Shown here: piece by piece, positions 55,333 through 62,915 of the stretch
Layout: each line of letters starts with the position of its first letter
Numbering within the stretch: position 1 is the stretch's first letter
Source: an uncultured Paracoccaceae bacterium
GTDB lineage: Bacteria > Pseudomonadota > Alphaproteobacteria > Rhodobacterales > Rhodobacteraceae
Reading direction: 5' to 3'
Length of the DNA: 64,000 nt
Assembly: GCA_947488175.1 (NCBI GenBank)
Contig: CANKYO010000001.1
Span: 310,001 to 374,000, forward strand
Notes under the pieces: model-generated
Database searches by the model: none
What the model was told of the DNA's origin: nothing
What the model saw: only the letters and a program-made list of their open reading frames with translations
Translations under genes and position numbers: made by a program

Positions 55333-56502
55333 ATGCAACGCTTTTCCCAGTCTCCGACCGATCCCGGCTTTGTCCAGAACCCCTACCTGTTCTACGACCG
55401 CGCGCGCGATGCGGGCGATTTCTTCTGGTGGGACGATTATGACCTGCCCTGCGCCGTCAGCCACAAATCCGTGCACGCGGTCCTGCGTGACAAACGGATG
55501 GGGCGCGAATGCCCACCGGAACTGGCCCCCGACATCCCTGCCCATCTGCGGCCCTTCTACGCCGTTGAGGCGCATTCGATGCTCGAACTTGAACCACCCC
55601 GGCACACGCGCCTGCGCTCGCTGGTGCTGCGAGCCTTCACCAGCCGGACCATCAGCGCGCTCGCCCCCGATATAACCCGGCTTTGCCATGACCTGATCGA
55701 CCGGTTTCCCGACCAACCCTTCGATCTGCTCGACGCCTATGCGCGCCCCGTGCCGGTGATCATCATCTGCCGCCTGCTCGGCGTGCCCGAATCCCACGCC
55801 GATGACCTGCTGCGCTGGTCCAACGCCATGGTCGCCATGTATACCGCCGGTCGGACGCGGACCATTGAGAACGCCGCCGCCACCGCCGCGAGCGATTTCA
55901 CCGGTTTCATGCGCGACTACATCAACCAGCGGCGCAAGACCCCCGGCGATGACCTGATCTCAACCCTGATCGCAGCCGAAGAACAGGGCGAAAAACTCAG
56001 CGAAGACGAACTGATCACCACCTGCATCCTGCTCCTGAATGCGGGACACGAGGCGACGGTCCACACGCTCGGCAACGGCGTCAAAACCCTGCTCGATCAC
56101 AATGCGCGCGACATCACCGACGCATGTGTGGAGGAAATCATCCGCTTCGATCCCCCCCTGCACATGTTCACCCGCTGGGTCTACGAAGACGTGACCATGG
56201 GCGACCACAGCTTCAAACGGGGCGACCAGATCGCCTGCCTGCTCGGCGCCGCCAACCGAGACCCAGCGGCCTACGCCAACCCCAACCAGTTCGACCCGAC
56301 ACGCAAGGGGCCGCAAAACACCAGCTTCGGCGGCGGCATCCATTTCTGCGTCGGGGCACCACTGGCACGGCTGGAACTGCGGATCGCACTGGAAACCCTC
56401 CTCACCCGCTGCCCCAACCTGCAGATCAGCGAAACACCCCACTACGGCAACGTCTACCACTTCCATGGACTGGAACGATTGATGGTCAAATCCTTCCCTT
56501 GA
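55333..56502 (+). CDS. Cytochrome P450
   Basis: A 389-residue soluble bacterial P450. The heme thiolate is Cys339 in FGGGIHFCVGAPLARLEL, the ExxR motif is Glu268-Arg271 (VEEIIRFDPP), and the I-helix shows LLNAGHEATVHT in which the usual acidic-Thr pair is Glu-Ala-Thr. Substrate is unknown; the sequence resembles the CYP1xx-type hydroxylases seen in Rhodobacterales. No ferredoxin or reductase gene is adjacent, so electron partners must lie elsewhere. I chose ATG at 55333 rather than the TTG at 55303. The gene is divergent from dctB. Confidence 0.94.
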   Translation: MQRFSQSPTDPGFVQNPYLFYDRARDAGDFFWWDDYDLPCAVSHKSVHAVLRDKRMGRECPPELAPDIPAHLRPFYAVEAHSMLELEPPRHTRLRSLVLRAFTSRTISALAPDITRLCHDLIDRFPDQPFDLLDAYARPVPVIIICRLLGVPESHADDLLRWSNAMVAMYTAGRTRTIENAAATAASDFTGFMRDYINQRRKTPGDDLISTLIAAEEQGEKLSEDELITTCILLLNAGHEATVHTLGNGVKTLLDHNARDITDACVEEIIRFDPPLHMFTRWVYEDVTMGDHSFKRGDQIACLLGAANRDPAAYANPNQFDPTRKGPQNTSFGGGIHFCVGAPLARLELRIALETLLTRCPNLQISETPHYGNVYHFHGLERLMVKSFP

Positions 56503-56578
56503 CTGGTTCAATTGCGCCTGCGGTCGCACCTGCTATAGAGGTTCAACCGCAAGGAACGCGCAGATAGGCAGACCATCA

Positions 56579-58378
56579 GTGTCACAAACATCAAACAGCA
56601 CCACCCCCGCCGAAACAGGCTGGCTTGAAAACGACTTTCAGCGTGATGACGAACGAAATATCTGGGCACTGAAAACCGCCAGCGGTGGTTTCGGCTATTC
56701 CGATGGTGATCGGTCCGAAAACTATGTGCTTTCGGTGATCCAGAATGCAACCGACACGTCCGTTATGTCCGACGAACTCGCAGCCGGCATGAAGGATTGG
56801 CCATCAACCTATCACCTGCATCATCAGCGGGCCAACCTTCTGCGCGCGGTCTCTGACCATCTGTCAGGACCCATTCTCGAAATCGGGGCGGGCTGCGGGC
56901 TGTTGACCCGGTTCATGGGGGAAGAGGGGCATCAGGTTTTCGCGCTAGAGGGCAGCGGACGCCGCGCAGCGACCATCGGGGCGCGCTGCCGCGATCTGGA
57001 TAATGTGACGGTGATCAACGCCAATCTGCAAGACCTCAAGACGGATCAAAAGTTCCAGACGATCACCCTTATCGGGGTGCTCGAATATGCCCGCGTCTAT
57101 TTTTCCGACGGAAGCGACAGCGACCCGATTGACCAGATGCTTCAATATGTTGCCGACCATCTGACCGACGACGGCGTGCTTATTCTGGCCATCGAAAATC
57201 AACTGGGCCTGAAATATTTCGCCGGCTATGCCGAGGACCACCTGAATTACCCAATGGCCGGGATCGAGGGTCATTACACCGACAAGTCCGTCGTGACGTT
57301 TGGACGCGAAGTTTTGGCCAACCGGCTCAGTGGGGTCGGCTTGACCGGACAGCGCTTCGCCTATCCCTTTCCCGACTACAAATTCCCCGAAGCCGTGTTG
57401 TTTGATCCGGCCATGACACCTGATATTGGCGGGCGGTTTGCGGCGCTGGTGGCGGGGGCTGCGGCCTCCGACCGACAAAAACCCAAACACTTGCATTTTG
57501 CACTATCCAAGGCACTGCAGCCCGTCATGGAAAATGGGTTGGGCGGTGACGTCGCAAACTCTTTCCTTGTCGTGGCATCCAAGTCTGACATCACCGCTTC
57601 CGCCAACGACTATGCAGTTTACTACGGCAATGGCGATCGAAAGAAACACTACCTCAAACGGGTCGCATTTCAGGGCAGCGCCGATGATATCGTTGTCGAC
57701 AGGCAGCGCCTGACCGATGATCCGATGCCCCAGAATGAGGATCTGACCCAGATCCTGGAGCGCGAGCCATTTCTTGACGGTCAACTTTGGACTCAAGCGC
57801 TGCACGACATCATGGCGAGGGATAAATGGCGAGTTGCAGATGTCACAACCTGGGCGCAACGCTGGATCGCAGCACTTGGCGCGACCGTCGGGATCGATAC
57901 GGCAAACTGTCTTGATTCGTCGCAGCAAATTCCTGGCAAATGGCTCGATGCCATTCCCAAGAACATGATCCTGGACAAAGCCAACAACGCACATTTTGTC
58001 GATCTGGAATGGCACCAATCCGATGACATTCCCCTTGGTTACCTGATTGTCAGGGGCCTGTCCGACGCATTCAACCTGATGGAAATGACCGGCGCAAATG
58101 GCGAAATTCACCACCTACTGACCTTGGTCAGAACCGTGTGTCATCAACTGAAGATGCCGCTGAGCGAGACGCAAATAATGTCCTATTGGGATCATGAAGC
58201 CGCGTTGCAGCGCAAGATTTCCACCCGTCCCGGCAAATACCGACGCAACCAGATGCTGAAAACACGCGTCGCGCCGCAGGCCGCTCTCAAGGCCGTCAAG
58301 CGGCAGGGGAAACGTGACAAGGCCGTGCGGATCATCACGACGCAATACCGGACCCTCTTGGGCAAGTTGACGAAGTAG
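56579..58378 (+). CDS. SAM methyltransferase fused to a kinase-like domain
   Basis: A 599-residue protein. The N-terminal half is a class I methyltransferase with motif I ILEIGAGCGLLT (Gly103-Gly107) and a DGVLILAIENQLGLKYF segment typical of glycan methyltransferases. The C-terminal half (about 340-560) looks like a protein/aminoglycoside-kinase fold: Lys in KKHYLKRVAF, then WLDAIPKN (Asp457, Asn462) and HFVDLEW (Asp475), with the D-N-D spacing of 5 and 13 residues seen in PKA-like kinases. This is the WbdD-like methyltransferase-kinase layout used to cap O-antigen; the parallel is an inference. The start is GTG. No glycosyltransferase neighbours are visible. Confidence 0.75.
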   Translation: MSQTSNSTTPAETGWLENDFQRDDERNIWALKTASGGFGYSDGDRSENYVLSVIQNATDTSVMSDELAAGMKDWPSTYHLHHQRANLLRAVSDHLSGPILEIGAGCGLLTRFMGEEGHQVFALEGSGRRAATIGARCRDLDNVTVINANLQDLKTDQKFQTITLIGVLEYARVYFSDGSDSDPIDQMLQYVADHLTDDGVLILAIENQLGLKYFAGYAEDHLNYPMAGIEGHYTDKSVVTFGREVLANRLSGVGLTGQRFAYPFPDYKFPEAVLFDPAMTPDIGGRFAALVAGAAASDRQKPKHLHFALSKALQPVMENGLGGDVANSFLVVASKSDITASANDYAVYYGNGDRKKHYLKRVAFQGSADDIVVDRQRLTDDPMPQNEDLTQILEREPFLDGQLWTQALHDIMARDKWRVADVTTWAQRWIAALGATVGIDTANCLDSSQQIPGKWLDAIPKNMILDKANNAHFVDLEWHQSDDIPLGYLIVRGLSDAFNLMEMTGANGEIHHLLTLVRTVCHQLKMPLSETQIMSYWDHEAALQRKISTRPGKYRRNQMLKTRVAPQAALKAVKRQGKRDKAVRIITTQYRTLLGKLTK

Positions 58379-58508
58379 ACGCCGCTCCCTCCCCCCAAAG
58401 ACTGGACATCAGGCGACACTCGCCCAAAAAATGTGCCCGGTACAGCACAGCGTATTGCCAGACAGGCGTCGAAGTGCTTTGGGGTCCCCGCGAACAGGGA
58501 GAATTATC

Positions 58509-58772
58509 ATGAGTATCCGCGCCAGCCTTGCCCCATTGGCCTTACTTGCGCTAGCCGCATGCGACATCCAGACCACCCCGCCCCTGCCCGAAGGCGTGGC
58601 GGCCATGGCCGCCCCCTATCAGGACCTGCAAACCGCCGTCCTGCTGCCCGAAGATAACTGCTACTGGTACAGCCACGCAGGACCGGTCGAAACCACCCTG
58701 CTGCCGCTTAGAACAACCCAAGGGCGGCCGATCTGCCTGCAAGCCGCCGAAACCGCCCCCGCGACCCAGTAA
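58509..58772 (+). CDS. Small lipoprotein (87 aa)
   Basis: An 87-residue lipoprotein precursor: signal peptide MSIRASLAPLALLALAAC with lipobox LAAC, then a short mature domain with DNCYWYSHAGPVETTLLP and one further Cys pair (NCYWY, RPICLQ) that may form a disulfide. GGGAG lies 9 bases before the ATG. Many Rhodobacterales have such small lipoproteins next to L,D-transpeptidase or wall genes, but no function is known. The stop is 6 bases from the stop of the convergent L,D-transpeptidase gene. Confidence 0.8.
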   Translation: MSIRASLAPLALLALAACDIQTTPPLPEGVAAMAAPYQDLQTAVLLPEDNCYWYSHAGPVETTLLPLRTTQGRPICLQAAETAPATQ

Positions 58773-58778
58773 CCCGGG

Positions 58779-59501
58779 TCAGCTGCGGGCGGTAATCGCA
58801 TCCTCGGCAGGATACAGGATTGCCGACGATCCGGTCTCAACCTGATCATAAAGCCCGATGATATGGGCCATCACCATGCGCACGCAGCCGGAACTTGCGC
58901 GGCCACCGATGGACCGGGGCGACGGGGTGCCATGGATACGCAGATACGTGTCACGGCGACCCACGTAAAGATACAGCGCGCGTGACCCCAGCGGATTGCT
59001 CGGGCCGCCATCCATCCCATCCTTGAACCGCTCGAAAGAGCCCGGATCGCGCTCGATCATCGCATCGGTCGGGCGCCATGTGGGCCAGCGGGCCTTGCGG
59101 CGGATCGTATAGGTGCCCGGCTCGTACAGTTTGCCGGTGGCAATCGCCACGCCATAGCGCATCGCGGTGCCATCAGCGCGGATGTGATAAAGATACCGGG
59201 CTATCGCATCGACATGGATATCACCGGGGCGCAGGTTCGGGTTCGCCTCGACTATCGTAGGCAGAAACCGAGGGTGAAACCCCCATGGATTCGAAGTAAA
59301 CGGGTCATAATTGCGCGGGGTCACGCGCCTGTCCCATCCGGGCCAACGTGACGGGGGCGATACCGGCGGGCGCGGCGGCACAACCTCTTCGACCGTGGAC
59401 AGCACGGCGTCGGTCTCGACCTCCTGCGCCAGCGCGGCACCTGCGATGGGTGGCGAAAACAACGCCGCCGTTGTCATGATGAAATGACGTCTGCTTAACA
59501 T
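58779..59501 (-). CDS. L,D-transpeptidase (YkuD domain)
   Basis: A 240-residue secreted L,D-transpeptidase with a signal peptide (MLSRRHFIMTTAALFSPPIAGAALA; an RR pair and SRRHFIM make Tat export likely). The YkuD motif HGTPSPRSIGGRASSGCVRM holds the catalytic His, Ser/Gly and Cys, so the enzyme appears active and should form 3-3 cross-links or attach lipoproteins to peptidoglycan. Family length is normal. The 248-base gap to the divergent Tat gene holds an inverted repeat. Confidence 0.93.
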   Translation of the reverse strand: MLSRRHFIMTTAALFSPPIAGAALAQEVETDAVLSTVEEVVPPRPPVSPPSRWPGWDRRVTPRNYDPFTSNPWGFHPRFLPTIVEANPNLRPGDIHVDAIARYLYHIRADGTAMRYGVAIATGKLYEPGTYTIRRKARWPTWRPTDAMIERDPGSFERFKDGMDGGPSNPLGSRALYLYVGRRDTYLRIHGTPSPRSIGGRASSGCVRMVMAHIIGLYDQVETGSSAILYPAEDAITARS

Positions 59502-59594
59502 GGTCCGGCCTCTCCGCCCTCAATCAACAGCAAAAACAAGAAATTTCGGGTTAGGCGAAAAACAGCCTTACGGCAAGGGGAGTGACGGTTCAGG

Positions 59595-59661
59595 CGGCTC
59601 ACATCCCTGTGCGGTGCGGCCATAACGCACCAAAACGGGCAACTCACGCATCTGTGAGCCG
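59595..59661. promoter_or_regulatory. Inverted repeat in the divergent promoter region
   Basis: Arms CGGCTCACA (59595-59603) and TGTGAGCCG (59653-59661) are perfect inverted repeats 49 bases apart in the gap between the L,D-transpeptidase and the Tat-exported protein. They could be a looping operator or part of a long hairpin in the leader of the plus-strand gene. Confidence 0.45.
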
Positions 59662-59749
59662 TCTTTACCGCTCAATTACCATCGCCAATTCGGATTTCGG
59701 CGCAGATGCGCTACAATTTCAAAAACAACGGCCAAAGGGAGACCGCGAC

Positions 59750-60238
59750 ATGACCGAAAAGCGCACCAGCCGGCGCACGCTTCTTGCCACTGCCGGGGCC
59801 GTCTTGGCCACCGGGCTGTCGGGTCTCGTCGTTCCTGCGCAGGCCCAAGGGCTGACCCCCACCACATCCATGCGCGGTGGATCCAACAATTACCGGCCCG
59901 GCGCACCAATCGTTGACCGGATCGGCGGCGGTGGGTTCTGGATGACCGGCACGGTGCGGCGGGCAGGTGATGGTCAACCACTCGAAGGGCAGCGGATCCA
60001 GATCTGGGCGCACACGACCGAAGGGCATGAACGCGACCCGCAAAGCCACGGGGCAACACTGACCGACGCCAACGGCATGTTCCGGCTTGAAATGCCACAG
60101 ATCGTCCCGGCCTTCGGGCAACCCCACGGGCACCTCGCCTATGACAGTGGGGATTTTGAAACAGTCTTTTTGCGCCCCGTCATGGCAAGTGCCAGCGATA
60201 CGACACTTCACGCGGATTTCGTGCTGCAACCGGCCTGA
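59750..60238 (+). CDS. Tat-exported intradiol-dioxygenase-like protein
   Basis: A 162-residue protein with a twin-arginine signal (TSRRTLLATAGAVLATG, cleaved after PAQA). The mature part resembles a short intradiol ring-cleavage dioxygenase domain (MTGTVRRAGDGQPLEGQRIQIWAHTTEGHERDP, then GMFRLEMPQ), but the Tyr-Tyr-His-His iron ligand set is incomplete as far as I can see, so catalysis is doubtful. AAAGGGAG precedes the ATG. A cytochrome b-type membrane protein gene follows after 6 bases; the pair suggests a redox job at the membrane. Confidence 0.72.
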   Translation: MTEKRTSRRTLLATAGAVLATGLSGLVVPAQAQGLTPTTSMRGGSNNYRPGAPIVDRIGGGGFWMTGTVRRAGDGQPLEGQRIQIWAHTTEGHERDPQSHGATLTDANGMFRLEMPQIVPAFGQPHGHLAYDSGDFETVFLRPVMASASDTTLHADFVLQPA

Positions 60239-60244
60239 TCCAGG

Positions 60245-60856
60245 ATGGGGACGAACCGGGCGACACGCGCACGGGGCGCTCTGATCTGGGGCGCTCTGAC
60301 CGCAGCCACGGCCATACCCATCGCAGCCGCCGCCACCAGCCCCCTGCTGGCATGGCGCGAGCCGGTCTATATTCTGGCAGGCTTTGCCGGGATCATCGCC
60401 ATGGCTCTGATGTTGCTACAGCCGCTTTTGGCGGGCGGGCGTCTGCCAGGTCTGCGGGCCATGCGCGGGCGACAGGTGCATCGCTGGATCGGTGGCATTC
60501 TGGTGACCGCGGTAATCATCCATGTGGCCGCCCTTTGGGTTACCAGCCCGCCTGACGTGATCGACGCGCTGCTTCTGGCCTCCCCCACCCCGTTTTCAAT
60601 CTGGGGTGTGGTCGCCATGTGGGCGATCTTTGCGACCGCCATTCTCGCGGCGCTCCGGCGGCGGCTGGCCCCACGGACATGGCGGCGGGCGCACACCGCC
60701 CTGGCACTGGTGATCGTAAGTGGCACCGTGATCCACGCCTTGCTGATCGAAGGAACCATGGAAACCATCACAAAGGCCCTCCTTTGCGCCTTTGTGATGG
60801 TTGCGACCATCAAGGTTGTGATCGACCTGAAAACATGGGCACGCCGCCCGCGTTAA
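60245..60856 (+). CDS. Ferric-reductase-like/cytochrome b membrane protein
   Basis: A 203-residue membrane protein with about five helices. Two histidine pairs in the patterns RQVHRWIGGILVTAVIIHVAALW and RRAHTALALVIVSGTVIHALLI would ligate two hemes, as in ferric-reductase-like (NOX/MsrQ-type) domains. It probably moves electrons across the membrane to the Tat-exported neighbour encoded 6 bases upstream. The last four bases overlap the stop codon of the convergent DUF2145 gene (shared TTAA). Confidence 0.85.
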   Translation: MGTNRATRARGALIWGALTAATAIPIAAAATSPLLAWREPVYILAGFAGIIAMALMLLQPLLAGGRLPGLRAMRGRQVHRWIGGILVTAVIIHVAALWVTSPPDVIDALLLASPTPFSIWGVVAMWAIFATAILAALRRRLAPRTWRRAHTALALVIVSGTVIHALLIEGTMETITKALLCAFVMVATIKVVIDLKTWARRPR

Positions 60857-61659
60857 CCCGCGAACCCGACCACACGATCCGGTGTGACGCGATACACTTG
60901 CGACGCCAGATCATTGGCGCGCATGAACCGGGCAATCGACCCAAACGTCGCCGTTTTCACCTGCGGTCCATGATCCGCCGTGGTCAGCGCCTGCGACGCG
61001 GCAGGGGCGAACAGGCGTTGCAACCCGTTCAGGCGCACATTTTGCGGTTCAAAATAAGCCGCGATATTGGCCTTGATCCGGCGGGGATCGCGCGTGTCGT
61101 AAATCGCGGCCATCAACACATCCAGCGTATGCTCGGTACAATTCTGGAATTGCGATGATCCGGGGTTGGCCAGCACCGAATAGGTCGGGTTATGCAGGGC
61201 CGCATATGTGGGGCTGGCGATCACCTCCAGCAGTTTGCGCTGCAATCGGGGGTCAGGAATGATCACCCCCGCATCCAGCACCTGCGCGCCCGCAAAGAAA
61301 TCAGCGGGACTGTCCTGGACCAACTCGCTACGGGTCAGATTTCCCTGCTTCTGATAAAGATTATAGACACGATACCCCATGCCGGTACTGCCATCAGCCC
61401 GCGTAATCCGGGAATAGACCCAGAAACCCACATGGGTATAGCGAATGCCATCGGGCAGCATGGACGGATCACGACCCACCCGGGCCACAATCGCCACACT
61501 GGCCCCGCGTGCGGCCAGATCCTGCTGCACGCGGTTCGCGAATGTGGCCACTTCGGCCACGGGCAATACCGAATTGCCCGCCGCACTGCTGCCTGCACCT
61601 GCCTGGAAAGGCAGACATGCGACCAGCATCAGCATGATCAGCGATATCAAACGTTTCAT
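60853..61659 (-). CDS. DUF2145 domain-containing protein
   Basis: A 268-residue exported protein (signal peptide MKRLISLIMLMLVACLPFQA) of DUF2145, with the conserved YTHVGFWVYSR, GYRVYNLYQ and FQNCTEHTLDVLMAA motifs; the Cys and His in the last could form a catalytic pair as in papain-like or NlpC folds, but no activity is shown. AGGAG precedes the ATG at 61659. A small lipoprotein gene lies 14 bases upstream on the same strand, forming a two-gene operon. Confidence 0.9.
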   Translation of the reverse strand: MKRLISLIMLMLVACLPFQAGAGSSAAGNSVLPVAEVATFANRVQQDLAARGASVAIVARVGRDPSMLPDGIRYTHVGFWVYSRITRADGSTGMGYRVYNLYQKQGNLTRSELVQDSPADFFAGAQVLDAGVIIPDPRLQRKLLEVIASPTYAALHNPTYSVLANPGSSQFQNCTEHTLDVLMAAIYDTRDPRRIKANIAAYFEPQNVRLNGLQRLFAPAASQALTTADHGPQVKTATFGSIARFMRANDLASQVYRVTPDRVVGFAG

Positions 61660-61673
61660 GATCTCACTCCTGA

Positions 61674-62027
61674 TCAGTTCAGCCGCGGCGGACCATCGGG
61701 GGTCACACAGTCCGGCTGTCGCGGCGTTGGCCCGCATGTGGCAGGCGGACGCGCGCCAATACCGGCCTCAAAAACCTCAACCCCGGCATTCAACGACCCG
61801 GTGCCCACCTCTTCAATCGCGGCACCTGTGACCGCCAGAACCGACCCTGCCGCCATCACCGGCACCGCGCTGACCGTCGCCGCGCCAGAGGCGACAGCAC
61901 TGACCCCGTGGCCCGTGGCCTGCGCACTGTGATCGGCGGATTGGGTGGCGTGTTGAACACTCGGGCTGGCACAGGCACCAACAAGGAAAAGGGCCGCAAA
62001 CCCGGCTGTACGCTTGACAAATTGCAT
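61674..62027 (-). CDS. Small alanine-rich lipoprotein
   Basis: A 117-residue lipoprotein precursor (MQFVKRTAGFAALFLVGAC, lipobox VGAC) with a glycine/alanine/valine-rich mature region (VSAVASGAATVSAVPVMAAG) that could insert into or lie along a membrane, and a C-terminal CGPTPRQPDC tail with two cysteines. GGAGAG precedes the ATG. It is the first gene before DUF2145. Copy 3 of the phased CCGACG element lies 173 bases upstream of the start. Confidence 0.82.
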   Translation of the reverse strand: MQFVKRTAGFAALFLVGACASPSVQHATQSADHSAQATGHGVSAVASGAATVSAVPVMAAGSVLAVTGAAIEEVGTGSLNAGVEVFEAGIGARPPATCGPTPRQPDCVTPDGPPRLN

Positions 62028-62169
62028 GATGTCTCTCCATTCATGAACAATGCTCACGTTCGTAGAGCGCCACTTCACATCGGTCAACTAATTTGTGAAC
62101 TGCGTTCACAAATAGTAGGGAAAACCCGACCAAAGTATGAAGATTATCTTCACCTTTTAACCGCACGCC

Positions 62170-62265
62170 GCATTAATCGGCCCAACCGTGCGGTGGGGTC
62201 CGACGAAATGCCGACGCATCGCCGACAGGCGAAATCGCCTTGCCGCCTTGCGTTAACTGATGATT
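62170..62265 (+). repeat. Phased CCGACG element, copy 3 (three units)
   Basis: CCGACG at 62200 and 62211 and CCGACA at 62222, exactly 11 bases apart. As in copy 1 the unit array is preceded by a GCATTAA box and a CCGTGCGGTGGGGT stretch, and followed exactly 40 bases later by GCGTTAAC and TGATTCG. The element lies between the lipoprotein gene (start) and the lrp-type gene (end). Confidence 0.75.
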
Positions 62266-62318
62266 CGCGAGGTCTCGCGCGCCGACCACCGCACGCATCC
62301 CACCGAACGTTGCATCCA

Positions 62319-62780
62319 CTACAGTGGCAACGCCACCGTCGACTTGATCTCTTCCATCGACAAAAGTGCTGTGACGTTGTGCACTTTCACCTCTGAAATC
62401 AGCGCCTGATAAAACGTGTCATAAGCCCGTGCGTTCTGCACCCGCACCTTCAGGATATAATCGATATCCCCCGCCAGCCGATGCGCCTCCTGCACTTCCG
62501 GTCGCGATTTCAATGCCTTAAGGAACCTTCCTTGCCAGTCCGCATCATGCTCCGACGTGCGGATCAGCACGAAAAAACACGCCTCGAACCCCAGCGCCTC
62601 GGCATCCAGCAACACGGTCTGCTGCCCGATGATCCCGGCCTCGCGCATCTTGCGAATCCGGTTCCAGACAGGGGTCTTGGATGACCCGATATTCTTGGCA
62701 ATTTCGTCCAGCGACTGCGCCGCATCCGCCTGTAAAGCCGCCAAAATCTTCCGATCCGTCGCATCAATCCGCACCGACAT
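62319..62780 (-). CDS. Lrp/AsnC family transcriptional regulator
   Basis: A 153-residue Lrp-like regulator with an N-terminal HTH (DATDRKILAALQADAAQSLDEIA and NIGSSKTPVWNRIRKM) and a C-terminal RAM/ACT ligand domain (AHRLAGDIDYILKVRVQN, EVKVHNVTALLSMEEI). It binds an amino acid effector and forms octamers. The start is the ATG at 62780 with GGAG upstream. It is divergent from cysG, and this pairing in Rhodobacterales suggests control of the sulfite/nitrite assimilation genes. Confidence 0.95.
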   Translation of the reverse strand: MSVRIDATDRKILAALQADAAQSLDEIAKNIGSSKTPVWNRIRKMREAGIIGQQTVLLDAEALGFEACFFVLIRTSEHDADWQGRFLKALKSRPEVQEAHRLAGDIDYILKVRVQNARAYDTFYQALISEVKVHNVTALLSMEEIKSTVALPL

Positions 62781-62872
62781 TCTCAATTCTCCAATTTGGC
62801 AGGACAGACGGTCCAAATTCATCCCGACTTGGAACAAACGTCCTTAACTACCTTCTGGGGGAGGCAAATAGC

Positions 62873-62885
62873 AGAACGATATTCT
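62873..62885. promoter_or_regulatory. Lrp-type operator candidate in the cysG promoter
   Basis: AGAA-CGATA-TTCT, a small inverted repeat in the AT-rich gap between the Lrp gene and cysG, 31 bases upstream of the cysG ATG. Lrp/AsnC proteins favour such imperfect AT-rich dyads, so it could be the regulator's own site. Confidence 0.4.
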
Positions 62886-62915
62886 ATATTGAACCCAAGA
62901 AATTCGAGGGTCATC

